Source: Dolomedes plantarius (taxonomy: Eukaryota > Arthropoda > Arachnida > Araneae > Dolomedidae). From it: a stretch of 64,000 nt of DNA. The notes beneath the pieces are model-generated. The model made no database searches. It was given only the letters and a program-made list of their open reading frames with translations, and was not told the origin of the DNA. The stretch covers positions 101,867,632-101,931,631 of the forward strand of contig OU015496.1 in assembly GCA_907164885.2 (NCBI GenBank). The letters run 5' to 3'. Position numbers and translations under genes: made by a program. Below, one piece after another: positions 11,048 through 22,360 of this stretch (positions are counted from its first letter, which is position 1; every line of letters begins with the position of its first letter).

Positions 11048-11711
11048 CGGTGTTTTCCAAACTTTTTCGACCCCCTTCAGTGGTTTCTGCGTATCCTGCA
11101 CCTCCCCCACCCACACACCTTCCCTCCTACGTATTTTAAAAGGCCTTTTATGACATTAATAAACGAAATTTTCCGTAGTTTAATTCCACGTAAACGTTTA
11201 AAAGAAATTTGTAAGGTATGAAGAACATTAGGAAACATTCATCCCTTAATCAAATGGGTGTAAAAGCTAGAACAGAACAGAACAGAAGCTGAAGAAAAAT
11301 AATTCACCTTAAATTTGATGCAGATTTATATAACAAAAAAGTAGAAAAAACTCATACCTAAATAAATCTGCATTGCTTTATTCCGTTGGGGAAACTATAA
11401 CGGTAATGAAAAAAGTGATAGTACAGACTGATGAAAGACAAACTAACGATTAGAATTTGTGTACCATACGTAGTAAGTAACTGTGATTTTCATTTACCAC
11501 CAAGTAAGGGCCGTAGATTTCTAACGAACTGAGTCTGCGCAATGAATAACACTTTTCCCGTTGAAAAACATCACTGACTTACGGTTTCATTCAAAATAAA
11601 TAACTGAGAAATTCTTTTCGATGAAATTCACTTAAAAGTTATTTTAATTGAATAAAACTGTGGAACCCCTCCCCCCAGAGCACTTTACGACCCAAAGGTT
11701 GATAACCCCTG
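11048..11711. mobile_element. hAT-type MITE, degraded
   Basis: The left end CGGTGTTTTCCAAACTTTTT and the right end, in reverse complement CAGGGGTTATCAACCTTTGG, follow the widespread CAGNGGTTNTCAACCTTT hAT terminus. Flanking 8-mers CACTAGAG (11040-11047) and CATTAGAC (11712-11719) match at 6 of 8 positions. The 664-bp interior has no transposase. Confidence 0.7.
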
Positions 11712-11721
11712 CATTAGACCA

Positions 11722-11786
11722 TTCAGTGTCGCTTGTCGGGACTCGAATACTGTGTTACACCATGATCACAGTGGTAACTAGTACAA
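11722..11786 (-). repeat. tRNA-like SINE fragment
   Basis: On the minus strand TAGTTACCACTGTGATCATGG is followed by TATTCGAGTCCCGAC, a recognisable B box with a poor A box. It directly follows the hAT-type MITE. Confidence 0.35.
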
Positions 11787-11789
11787 AAG

Positions 11790-13380
11790 CGTTGTGTTTA
11801 AAAAATTAAAATTACTTGGTAAACAAGCAATAAACCAGATTTACTTCTCACAGTGGAACGTTAATGATAAGATTCAGACTTAATTTAAGTCTAAAAAAAG
11901 AAATTTACACCTTTATTTTATGAATAGCCCCACGTGGTTCGCATGCACTAAGACAAAGTTTTAATACTTATATAAAATAATAAAATAATTCTGACTCACA
12001 CAACTAACAGGAAGTAATGACAAGAGAATACTTGCATGAGGACTTCATTTTATTTTCAGAAAGCACTTGAAACAAATTAATAAAAAATTAAGATTTACCA
12101 AATTAGGCCTAAAGCTCACCTCTCTCCCAGTCCCCTCGCACCTACAAAAAATGAAACGAGCTTCTTCTAATAGCGCTTCCACATTCATGCAGATAATTAC
12201 CCCCGACCCCGCTTTACACCATTTGACCCTCGTGGCCCCCGCCCCGCCTTTGATGCTCTGTGAAAAACCACTCGATCGCAGGATCGTTGCAGACCGCCCT
12301 GCCCATAAATCACTGGTTTCCCCTGCAGAATACTGTGCAGTGCATATGAATGTGGACGCCTTATAACACGGTCAAGCAGAGAGAGTGCTTTTTAGTCGAG
12401 TCTAAAAACCATTTCATTCTCCCCTTCAAAATCCAGCCAAGATGCATGCGTGAAGGAGCCAAGGGGTGCCATATTTGGCTCGTATTACCCTTAGTGGTGA
12501 TAATTCCTCTCGATAATTTTAATGCCAATAAAGATTACAATTGAGCATCAGTTATAAATCTCATGAACTATCCCTGAAACAGGATACGTGAATGGCTTTA
12601 TAACTACCAGCACCATCAAAACTGGATCCTGATGTGCTAACACTTAGGCTACAGTGCACCCGATAGTTAATGTGATGGCTTATTAGTGTTTATTTACCTT
12701 TTTAGTTCAAGCGATTCTTTTTCATTTACAATTTTGAAAAGTACGCAAACTAGAATTTACCATCCACTTACATTTTCAATATAGCAAATATTTCATAACA
12801 AACTCGTTTAACTTAACTCTTCCGTTACTGTTAAAACAGACATTTTCAAGACAAAAAAATAAGTTCGTATTTAAACTCGAGTTTCTTGTCTTCAAGAATG
12901 ATTTTTTCTCCTTTTGTCATGATTGCAAAATAACTGCACTGCTAATAGTTTTAGCAAAGAAAAAATTAACTATTACCACCAAAGGGTGTAAATATTTGTT
13001 TAACTTCGGCTGATTACAGTTTCTCTCAAATAGATAAAAGTCCTCAAGGAGGATTGTTTCGTTAAGCAGTAGTTTATATTTTTTATCAATATTTAGTTTA
13101 TATTGCAGTCTTTATTTATATATGTGTCGAAATTAAACTTCGAGAAAATTTAGTTACTGAAACGAACAAAGAAGTTTATTATGTTTTTTCAATCTCTTCA
13201 GATACACATATTAATTAAAAATTTCACCACCGCTCTATTGAATCTACCAAGATGTTTTGACAATTGTTAACGTTTAGTGTAGTGGAGTGCAAACTGTGTG
13301 TAGCGAAAAAAAAATTGGATTTGGGTTCGCGGATAGTTTGAAGTGAATTTATATCTTATTGAATTATTTAATTAAAAATA
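11790..13380. other. No gene; contains one copy of a GC-rich repeat
   Basis: The ORFs at 12067-12366 and 12350-12544 fall mostly in a dispersed GC-rich repeat (listed separately) and show no protein family features. A fragment at about 13245-13285 (ACCAAGATGTTTTGACAATT) matches a junction segment of the 273-bp array at about 15120-15150. Confidence 0.5.
12190..12365 (+). repeat. Dispersed GC-rich repeat, copy 1
   Basis: Shares CCATAAATCACTGG, TTTCCCCTGCAGAA and the preceding C-rich segment with two copies at 17530-18060. No TIRs or tail identified, so the element class is unknown. Confidence 0.6.
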
Positions 13381-13381
13381 T

Positions 13382-14090
13382 ACTTTAAATTTTCTACTGT
13401 AACATATTTTTAATATTTTTATTTATATTTTATATATGTTAAAAATATATGATATATTATTAAATAAGGTGTCAAAGAGTCTTACAAATATATACTTACG
13501 TTGTTTCCATTCGCTGCTACCTATCAGTGTGAGACTGGGTCTTCAAAATTAGCAGCTACATAATCCAAACAACGATCAAGGCTTAATCAGGAAGAAAAAA
13601 TATGATACGAGGGTAGCACTCTCAAAAATTTCCCCAAACATTGAACAAATATTAGCTCCTATCCAGGTTCACCCTTATCATTAATTTTTTTTCCTATTTT
13701 AGTTTTATAAATGCAAATAACTGTAGTTAAATGAATGAATGTAAATAAATGACACTTTAAATTTTCTATGATAACGTATTTTTAATATTTTTATTTATAT
13801 TTTTATATGTTAAAAAATATATGATATGATATTATTAAATAAGGTGCCAAAGAGTCTTACAAATATATGTTTACTTTGCATCCATTCGCTGCTAACTATC
13901 AGTGGGAGACTGGGTTTTTAAATTAGCAGCTATATAAATCAAACAAAGATCAAGACAACGAGGAAAAAATATATGATACGAGGGTAGCACTCTCAAAAAT
14001 TTCCCCAACATTGAACATATATTAGCTGATGTCCAGGTTCACCCTTATCATTAATTTTTTTCTATTTTAGTTTTATGTATATAAATGAAG
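13382..14090. repeat. Tandem duplication, 372-bp spacing
   Basis: ACTTTAAATTTTCT starts both copies (13382 and 13754). Shared landmarks include AAAGAGTCTTACAAATATAT, CATTCGCTGCTA and ATGATACGAGGGTAGCACTC. Copies differ by scattered substitutions and small indels, so this is older than the 136-bp satellite. Confidence 0.92.
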
Positions 14091-14274
14091 TTTACAATTA
14101 GAAATGAAGTTTGACCACACGAGATTTAGCAAAAACAAGTGTAGAAGTTAAATAAGACATTGTTTAATTGTTATTATGCAAAGTTTATGTATACTTAGAA
14201 TTTACTGTTCCTTAATTTTTAAAATAGATCTATTTTTTTTTAACATTTCCCTACCTTTTCAAAAAAAATTGATA

Positions 14275-14755
14275 CTGTAAAACTTCGTTTATCCGGACTA
14301 ACTGGGACCATAGGCAATCCGGAAAATCGAAAATACGGATAATCCGGGTAATATGGAGAATAAGGAAAACAAAATCCTTAACTAAGCAGACCGTTTATTA
14401 CGATAAAAAAACCATGTTTTGTAACAAAATTACATAGTATTGTGTACTAGACATTAAAAAATGTAGTAACTTTTCATATCATTTCTTAATAAGAAATGAT
14501 GTGAAAAAGAAATGGTGTGTTGTTAAGTCTAATAAAGCTTTCTTAAATTCAACAAAAAGCATTTTATTACTATAATTTATTGTAAAATCTGTGCAGGAAC
14601 TGTACATTGAATCAAACTAAAAAGCGAATATTTGGAGTACTTGTAATTACGTTCTTGCTGTCATAGTTAAAAATTATTATCTAATTGGAACATTAAATTA
14701 TAATAATGTCAACGATCCGGATTATCCGGAGATCCGGATAAACGAGGTTTTACTG
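14275..14755. mobile_element. pogo/Tigger-type MITE
   Basis: TA dinucleotides flank both ends. The left terminus CTGTAAAACTTCGTTTATCC and the right terminus, in reverse complement CAGTAAAACCTCGTTTATCC, are the typical pogo/Tigger TIR. Subterminal TCCGGAT/ATCCGGA motifs recur on both sides. The 481-bp interior has no transposase. Confidence 0.88.
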
Positions 14756-14829
14756 TACTGTCAAAAGGTTTTCATTGGGGCCGAATTTTTTGTTTTGTTT
14801 AAGGATAGTGGGTCGCGGTGGGTCGAGCC

Positions 14830-16480
14830 ACTAGTCTAGTGACAATAAAGATGGCTAATGTTGTAGTATGACAAATGACGTAAAAATGTTTTTATGTAAG
14901 CATCTTTAGGTGTATGTAAATTACGTGAGCTTCAGATATTACGTAGATTCAAAAATTTGTAAAAAAAGATTTTCTAGTGGAATTATGTAAAATATTTTCA
15001 ATGAAGATTGTTAGATAATTTTTTTCACCTGGATGATTTAAGATAACACTTTACCGCTGGAATAATTTTAAATTTTGTGGGACAATTTACGACTAAGGAA
15101 TCAACTAAGCACTAATGAATCTACTAAGATGTTTTGACAATTGTTATCGTTTAGTGACAATAAAAATGACCATACTGTAAAAATGTTTTTATGTAAGTAC
15201 TTTAAGTTGTTTGTAAACTGTTGAGAGCATCGGATGTTACTTTCAAAATTTTGGGAAAATCATTTTCTATTGAAATTAAGGTGAAATGTTTCCCACTGAG
15301 ATTTTTTGATATTTTTTTAACCTGGAGGATTTAAGATAACTCTTTTCAACTAGAACAATTTCAAATTTTGTGGGACAATATACGACTAATCTATCTACTA
15401 CGTTGTTTTGATAATTGTCATCGTTTAGTGAGGGAAAAATTTTCACAATGTAAAACTATTATTATGTAAGTACATTTATGTGTATGTAAATTATGAGAGC
15501 ATCGGGTATTAGATTAAAAGATTTGGGAAATGCATTTTCTATTTGAATTACGGTAAAATATTTCCCACTGAGATTTTTAGATATTTTTTTTAACTTGGAG
15601 GATTTAAGATAACTCTTTTCAACTATAAAAAATTCAAATTTTGTGGGACAATTTACGACTAATCAATATACTAAGTTGTTTTGACAAATGTTGACTTTTA
15701 ATACTGGAAAAATTTTCACAATGTAAAAATATTATTATGTAAGTACTTTTAGGTGTATGTAAATTATAGGAGCATCGGATATTATATTAAAAGGTTTGGG
15801 AAATGCATTTTCTATTTGAATTAAGGTAAAATATTTTCTACTGAGATTTTGAGATATTTTTTTTAACCTGGAGGATTTAAGATAACTCTTTTCAACTAGA
15901 ACAATTTCAAATTTTGTGGGACAATTTTCGACTAATCAATATACTAAGTTGTTTTGACAAATGTTGAGGTTTAGTGATGGAAAAATTTTCACAATGTAAA
16001 AATATCATTATGTAAGTACTTTTAGGTGTATGTAAATTATAGGAGCATCGGATATTAGATTAAAAGATTTGGGAAATACATTTTTTTAAATTTGAATTAA
16101 GGTAAAATATTTCCCACTGAGATTTTTAGACATTTTTTTTAACCTGGAGGATTTAAGATAACTCTTTTCAACTAGAACAATTTCAAATTTTGTGGGACAA
16201 TTTTCGATTAATCAATATACTAAGTTGTTTTGACAAATGTTGTTGTTCAGTGATGGAAAAATGTTCACAATGCAAAACTGTTATTATGTAAGTACTTTTA
16301 GGTGTATGTAAATTATAGGAGCATCGAATATTAGATCAAAAGATTTGGGAAATGCATTTTATATTTGAATTAAGGTAAAATATTTTCTACCGAGATTTTG
16401 AGATTTTTTTTTTAACCGAGATGATTTAAGACAACTCTTTTCCCTTGGAATGATTTTAAATTTTGGGGGACATTTTTAAC
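14830..16480. repeat. 273-bp tandem array, six copies
   Basis: ATGTAAG followed by a GTATGTAAATT-like segment recurs at 14894, 15191, 15464, 15737, 16010 and 16286: spacing 297, 273, 273, 273 and 276 bp. Shared blocks include GGATTTAAGATAACTCTTTT, AATTTTGTGGGACAAT and a TTGTTTTGACAA motif. The left copies are the most divergent and the internal ones the most alike. No coding potential. Confidence 0.95.
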
Positions 16481-17529
16481 TGTCTTATTGAATATCCGTC
16501 GTTTTTTATATTTCTGAGGGACTGTATAGTTATAACTTTATCCCCACATTCTTACACTTATTGTAGCCCAAATACGTTTCTCGATGAAGGCCTCTAAGTG
16601 GGGGTTAAAGGTTATGTAACTCATATGCTAATGAATATTAATATGCATGGTTAGAAGACTAAAAAAATGTACGCAGCAATTAAGAGAAATACTTTTGTCA
16701 TAATGTACTGCTTCTTTAAGAGCAATCGATAAACATGATTTAAATAAACTTTCACTTCTGCACAATTTTAAGAGTTTTATGTTAAGAATTTACAAGACGT
16801 TAATTATTCAACAACCTTTTTTTGAATAAAAGATATTCCCCAGAAGAAACGATTTTCAAAAAAACAAATGAGTCGGAGTAGAAGAACAAATGATGAGGGA
16901 ATTGATGGAACTCGAGAGGCTGAAAAGAAAATTGTTGCAAAGAAAATTCTCTGTTGTTGTTTACATTTGTCGGTACTCGCTCTTAATTTTTCTCTCTTGA
17001 AAAGAGAGCACACTTTTGGCATTGAAGTTTTGTTTTTACCGTGCTTTAGTTTTTTCTCCTCATGGAGGATGATTGAATTTTATGAAAAGAAATATTTTTT
17101 TTGAAAAAATCTATAGTTGTTGATGAGAAAGTTTGAACAATCATTTTCTCAAAAGAAGTTTTATTTCAGAACTAGAAAGTTTGTATCCTAATATCGCTAA
17201 GTAGTCAGATTTAACTTTCCATTATTGTTCTTTGTTTGTAAACGCTACATTTAAAAAAAATTAAATACGTAAATTCCGGAGAATATTACTGAATTAACAT
17301 TTAAAACTTTTCAAATGTTGATTCTGTAATAACAGAAAGTCTTCTTTTCTTTTCTCGTATTCTCGCTTACTCTTTTCAAGAAACACTTCATACAAGAACC
17401 ATATTTTAAATGTAATCGTTAAGTCGCATGTACACACAAGCGAGAATAAGCTCCCCCACCCCTTTCCAGCCGCGACACATTAGTCATGGCGCATCTACAC
17501 ACAAGCGAATCAGCTCCGCCCGTCGCATT
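16481..17529. other. No gene recognised
   Basis: The overlapping ORFs on the two strands at 16804-17104 match no family I know. The remainder is AT-rich. Confidence 0.5.
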
Positions 17530-18060
17530 TTGACACATTTTGGTGTCGATTAGTCCCCACCTCTAACGTGGAAGTATTTCGTCGCTTTGATTTTCGTCTT
17601 AAAACCGCTCTCAGGAGCGGCCTGAGTACAAATCATCAAAGGCACAAGGGACGCAATAAAACCTCCTCTCGGCGACGGGACCAAATAAATCACTGCTTTC
17701 CCCTACACTTCGCGCTCTGTTTCGCGAATATGTGCTCGCAGTGTCATGCTCCAGGAGCGTGACTAATCGATCCCGACCGATCGTTCCATTTTTCCACCGA
17801 TCGCAAGTTCCCGACGTCACTACCCATTTGACCTTTGACCCCCCCCCTACCCGTCATCTCTTTACGAAAAGCGCAATTCGGGGACTCCTCCTTTGACCCC
17901 CCCCCCAACGTGGGAGAAGGTCCCTCGTCGCTTTGATCAGTCGTAGAAAACCGCCTTCCTAAGCGAGCGCCTGATCGTCGAGGCGAAGACCCATAAATCC
18001 CTGTTTCCCCCTACAATTCGCTCCCCTTTCGCCATTGTGTGTTCGCAGGGTTACATAATT
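17530..18060 (+). repeat. GC-rich repeat, copies 2 and 3 in tandem
   Basis: Two diverged copies (about 17530-17760 and 17840-18060) share CGTCGCTTTGAT, AAAACCGC, ATAAATC(A/C)CTG, TTTCCCC(C)TACA and TGTG(C/T)TCGCAG. C runs (17840-17847, 17898-17906) precede the third copy. The copy at 12190-12365 belongs to the same family. The ORFs inside are incidental. Confidence 0.7.
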
Positions 18061-18257
18061 TTGAAACGATATTTACTCGTCGTATAAATTAACCCGCAGT
18101 GTCTAGATGAAGTGTATTATTCTACGGGTGCGTAAGTTGTATTCGAGTTAGTTAACTACCATCTTAGATTATTCTACCGGGTGTGGTAGAATGGATTTTC
18201 ACATTTTAAAGGGTAACAAAAAGCGAACGAAACAGTTTACAGAAAGAAAGCTTTATA

Positions 18258-18795
18258 CAGGGTCATCGAAAGAGGTTGGACATATTTCAAAAGCTCAAAA
18301 TTCTAAAATAAACTGAGCAAACGCAATAATATTCTTTTCAAACAACTTGGCAAGTGTACAAGATTTCTAAATGTAACTGGTACGCAACCGTGACGTTGAA
18401 CGTTGCGCAGGAGCGATGCGAGGGGGTAGAAGTCTTCGTCCGGCTTTCCGTCAGTGCAATGGCGACCATTCAGGAGAAAGCTCAATGTGTGTTGTGGTTA
18501 GCGGAGTACAAATCTGTTAAAACAGTTCAGCGAAATTACCGTCGTGTTTATCGCAAACAACCACTGCTTGAGATTTCTCCTGAACGGTCGCCATTGCACT
18601 GACGGAAAGTCGAACGAAGACCTCTTCCCCCTCCCATCGCGTCTGCGCAACGTTCAACGTCGCGGCTGCGTACCAGTTACACTTAGAATTCTTGGAAACT
18701 TGCCAAGTTGTTTGAAAAGAATATTATTGCGTTTGCTCAATTTATTTTAGAATTATGAGCTTTCGAAATGTGTCCAACATTTTTCGATGACATTG
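18258..18795. mobile_element. Fold-back element derived from a mariner 5' end
   Basis: Two inverted arms of about 225 bp (18258-18484 and 18569-18795) surround a short centre; TA flanks the left end (18256-18257) and the right end (18796-18797). Termini are CAGGGTCATCGAAAGAGG and, in reverse complement, CAATGTCATCGAAAAATG. Each arm carries the 5' untranslated part and the start codon region of a mariner-type transposase, so the element is a palindrome of one transposon end. Confidence 0.92.
18459..18560 (+). pseudogene. mariner transposase N-terminal fragment
   Basis: From the ATG at 18459 the frame reads MATIQEKAQCVLWLAEYKSV and then a TVQRNYRRVY segment, the start of the helix-turn-helix domain of mariner-type transposases common in arachnids (usually MATIQEKAFCVLxFA). 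It stops where the inverted right arm begins, so no catalytic domain is present. Confidence 0.8.
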
Positions 18796-18901
18796 TATTT
18801 TCGAAATGTACTTATAATCTGGTTTTTTACTAGGTTTTGAAAATGTCATCACTCAGGTGGATCCTGTTTTTTTGCGATTCACTTCCGAAGCCATTCTTTA
18901 A

Positions 18902-19491
18902 CCCTTCAGCGGGAGCACCGATTTTTGGTACACAAGCAGGCGAACGTTGCATAAAGTGCAACGTCTCTTTCAACCTTGATTATTCCTTTTGTAATAAACT
19001 TATTTTTTTCAAATTGGAAATATTAATTCTGCGTTTTATGACAAGATATAAACTGTTGATAATATTGAGATATATTTATAATTAAAGGCCAAAGAATGCA
19101 GATACAATCGCCTAATTTCAAAACTGTCTGGTTTAATGCATCTAAGGACAACTTGCGAATCGATTCCTATTATGTCCAAAAACCTAAAAAACAATGAGAA
19201 TGTCCGCCTTTGTGATATGCCGATTACCGCGTAATAGCTGCACATTTGATTTACTACATCAACTCATAATTTTGTCGTATTGCAATCCAGTATAATCGCT
19301 GGTTTACCACGGTTAAATCACGACTAACAATGAATGGAAAAGAATACAAGGATCAGAAAACCAGACCTGCATTAGAAAGGGTGTAGCTATAAATAGAAAC
19401 TGCTCATAACATTCAAACCTTTCTTGTAAAAACAAACCATTCAAAATTACGAAAATGTTGCACTTTATACACGGACGCGCCTGCTGAAGGG
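18902..19491. mobile_element. piggyBac-type MITE
   Basis: TTAA lies immediately outside both ends (18898-18901 and 19492-19495). The ends are inverted: CCCTTCAGCGGGAGC on the left and, in reverse complement, CCCTTCAGCAGGCGC on the right; further in, TATAAAGTGCAAC and a near copy are also inverted. TTAA targets with CCC termini are the piggyBac signature. The 590-bp interior has no transposase. Confidence 0.85.
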
Positions 19492-19519
19492 TTAAACTTT
19501 TCCCTCATTCTGTTGGTCA

Positions 19520-19798
19520 CCTCTGCAGAAACGCGACAACTTCCTCGCGAATAGTGTATTCACGGACTTGCTGCACATTTCCAGGTGTTCTAACGTCCCG
19601 AGGACACCCATTTGGTCGCCCTGGTAATGCAGACCTTCTTACTATCACGTTTGAAACTCATTAAAAGATTCGCTTTTCGATCAGGAAAGATATAGAGTCC
19701 GAAGCGCGTCCTAAACGACCTCGTGTCGTGGTTACAGAATCATCGCTTTTAAAGAGGGCCTCGATGACGAAACCGCGATGTTCACCGAACCAACTCAT
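19520..19798 (-). pseudogene. mariner transposase N-terminal relic
   Basis: From an ATG at 19798 on the minus strand the frame reads MSWFGEHRGFVIEALFKSDD, then VTTTRGRLGRA, and in a shifted frame LPGRPNGCPRDVRTPGNVQQ and an REYTIREEVVAFL segment. This is the N-terminal DNA-binding region of an invertebrate mariner lineage (typically MSWxGEHRxFVVE...GRPRxVRTPxNV). Stops and frameshifts interrupt it, and no catalytic domain follows at lower coordinates, where the piggyBac-type MITE lies. Confidence 0.7.
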
Positions 19799-20480
19799 GG
19801 TGTCTACTGACAACTGGAAAATCCGCCCGGACTGCTGCCCTACCCCTAACCACTCCCTTACCAGTGACCTTCAGAAATGGGGAAGTCCATTCTGCCGCAC
19901 CTTGTAGTAAAGTGGGCTAATCCAGTAACTATTTTCATAGCACTTTAGTTTGATGCACTTTTTCAGATAACTGAATTTTAATCTGTTCTTTGACAGAAAG
20001 TGGAATAAAATTGTGGCCTAACAAACTGTAAATAAAAGTCTTCCATGTAAAAAGGCTTTTCGTATTTTAAAATGAGAAAAGCTGTACTCATTAAGATAAC
20101 AATTCAAGCTCCTGCAAGATTCAATTCAGCTCCTTTTAAAAGACAAAAAATAAGCAGTTAGGCATTTTTCAATAAGACTCTTATACGTCAGTTCTACACT
20201 GGTATGACAGCACAGATTTCAACATACAATTCAACCCACAATTTTAAAAAAAGTTTAACATCGTCGGCTCAGTTCAGTTTTGAAACAAATAAATTTTCTA
20301 TATTCTATAATCTGTCTGTGGTGCTATCATTTGCATTGCATATTATTAGACTATTTAGCTAAATTTTAAGGAAATTCGTTACACAACATTCTAAACAAAA
20401 TACATATTTTGGGGCTTAAAGCCTATTTTAGAGATTTCTGAATCAAGTAACTAAAATGTTATGTTGCTTGTCTAATTACA
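19799..20480. other. No gene recognised
   Basis: Moderately GC-rich to 19920 (possibly the 5' part of the mariner relic), then AT-rich with no long ORF. Confidence 0.5.
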
Positions 20481-20912
20481 TCTATACTAATAAAGAGACA
20501 AGTGGAAGTCGAGAGATCACGTGACCGTAACTCATCCGGGCGGGCACCGATCTTCGAAAAAAAATGACCGACAAATATACAGGAAACGGTGTAATTTTTT
20601 TTCTCATGAAAGTACATAAATGTTACATATTTGGAAAGAGCTTCGAAAACTGATAATTTTTTCTGCGTACACTTATCCTGTTAATTCAATAGTTTTAGAG
20701 ATATTTTCATTCTAAAATCACTCACTGCTGAGAAACCAAATCATCTGGTGCAGTGGTGCTGCCATCTGTCGGCAGCGACGGGAATGAAAATTGAAAGGGA
20801 TTTATTCACTTTAATTTAATACATTTGTAGGCTTTTTTTTCTTTTGTGGGGCCCGAAGTACATAAATATGTTACACGGATGGCTTGAGCGTAGCTAGGCG
20901 AAGCCCGGCTAG
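20481..20912 (+). mobile_element. Short non-autonomous Helitron
   Basis: Host A precedes TCTATACTAATAAAGAGAC (20481) and the element ends GGCTAG|T at 20912, matching the Helitron rule of insertion between A and T with TC...CTAG ends. A GC-rich hairpin-forming segment (GGCTT...AAGCC, 20881-20905) sits just before the end. No target duplication is expected or seen. At 432 bp it encodes nothing. Confidence 0.75.
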
Positions 20913-21105
20913 TTGCAGATAAAACTATTTTTTATGTATACCCGACCACGCGTACTAATCAAAACTTTCATACCTTAGCACTCTAAATGCAGGCTATTTT
21001 CATATTTTTTCTACAAATTTGAGTGAGAATTATATAACTTGTATAGGTTTGTTATAAGGAGACTTTTAATGCAAAATAACAACAACAATAATGATAATAA
21101 TAATT

Positions 21106-21565
21106 AGGAATACGTAAATTTCGCATAAAAAATATCGAAATTTCGCAAAAAAATTACAATATATAAAATTTCGTATCTATTCGCAAAAAAAATATAAGTT
21201 CAAAATTTTCGCATTTATTAAAACAAAAATCACAATTTTCTTACTTGGTTAGATAAGTATCAAAATTCTTACTTAAAAGCTAACGGTGTAGTAGTCTCTA
21301 CAGTCTCTTCCTTAAGTCTTTAGTAGTCAGTAATAAGCAAATTTCGAGAGATATATCTCTCAGTTAAAGACCGTGGATAGTCTTAGATAAGCAATTATGT
21401 TAATAAATTATTACTATTATCACCTAATTTCGCTTAAAAAAACATTTATGACCGAGTTTTCGTCGAAAAGTGGTAAAAAATAATTTTCGCATTTATTCGC
21501 TCATATCGGCATTAAGTTCACATTAATTCACATCTATTTCGTAAATACGAAAATTACGTATCCCT
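21106..21565. mobile_element. MITE of unassigned superfamily
   Basis: The ends are inverted: AGGAATACGTAAATTTCGCA on the left and, in reverse complement, AGGGATACGTAATTTTCGTA on the right. Flanks are AATAATAAT-rich on both sides, so the target duplication cannot be read reliably. Many TTTCGCA/TTCGCAT motifs occur inside. Possibly hAT-related by the G/A-rich termini, but this is not settled. Confidence 0.65.
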
Positions 21566-22170
21566 AATAATAGTAATAAAAGTAAGTGTTGAAAATGAAA
21601 ATATTTTTAGCAATTAACTTACAGGTTACGAAAAACGGTGATTTCACAATTAACAATGATACAGAAAAAAACAATTTAGAAAATAAAATATTTCCGATAA
21701 TCACCACTGTTTAGAATGATACGCATTTCTTAGATGCAATTTTCTCGGAAGCATGGCTTATGAAATAACATCTCCGTGAAATAATGTTTAGATACATCGT
21801 ATAGTTCATTTGATGCTAAAATTTAGCGTCAAATGATCAATTTAGTGGCTAAATTAACGTTTCCCATTGTTCAAACTCTATAAAGTTGAAAGCGAAGCGA
21901 GAACAGCATGACCGTGCGAAATTATTAAATAAAAATCTTTCGATGCGTGGAATTGGACAAAATTATGGAAACAGGGCTATTTATTGTCTCTACAGCTATA
22001 TAAAAAAACATTTTTTGTACTTGCCGGACATGACGTGAGACGTTCGCACAATAAATCGCGGAAATTGTTGACCACTTCTGCTGTTTGCCAATGCGGGTCA
22101 TTCGAGACATTCACTCATAAACAGAACTGTCGATAGCTTTCAATGGGGGCACCGTGCAAGTGAACTAACA
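21566..22170. other. No gene recognised
   Basis: The minus ORF at 21925-22110 shows no family features. AT-rich DNA leads into the SINE. Confidence 0.45.
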
Positions 22171-22179
22171 CCCCCCCCT

Positions 22180-22360
22180 GGTGCCTTCCCTTGGCGGAGG
22201 GATCGTATCTCCTCCCACTGTCTGTGACCTCATTGAAGAACTTTCCGGTTTAGGGAATTCATGTGCACATATCCGGCCTAGACACGATGGTATTGAATGG
22301 ACGTCGGGATTAGAACTGAGCACCAAGCCCAACGTGCTACCACTAGGTTACCTCGGACTC
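22180..22360 (-). repeat. tRNA-derived SINE
   Basis: On the minus strand an A-box-like TAACCTAGTGG (22350-22340) is followed by GTAGCACGTTGGGCTTGG and a B box AGTTCTAATCC (22317-22307). The downstream body (AGGTCACAGACAG, GATACGATCCC) recurs in the plus-strand copy at 23676-23960. Confidence 0.7.
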
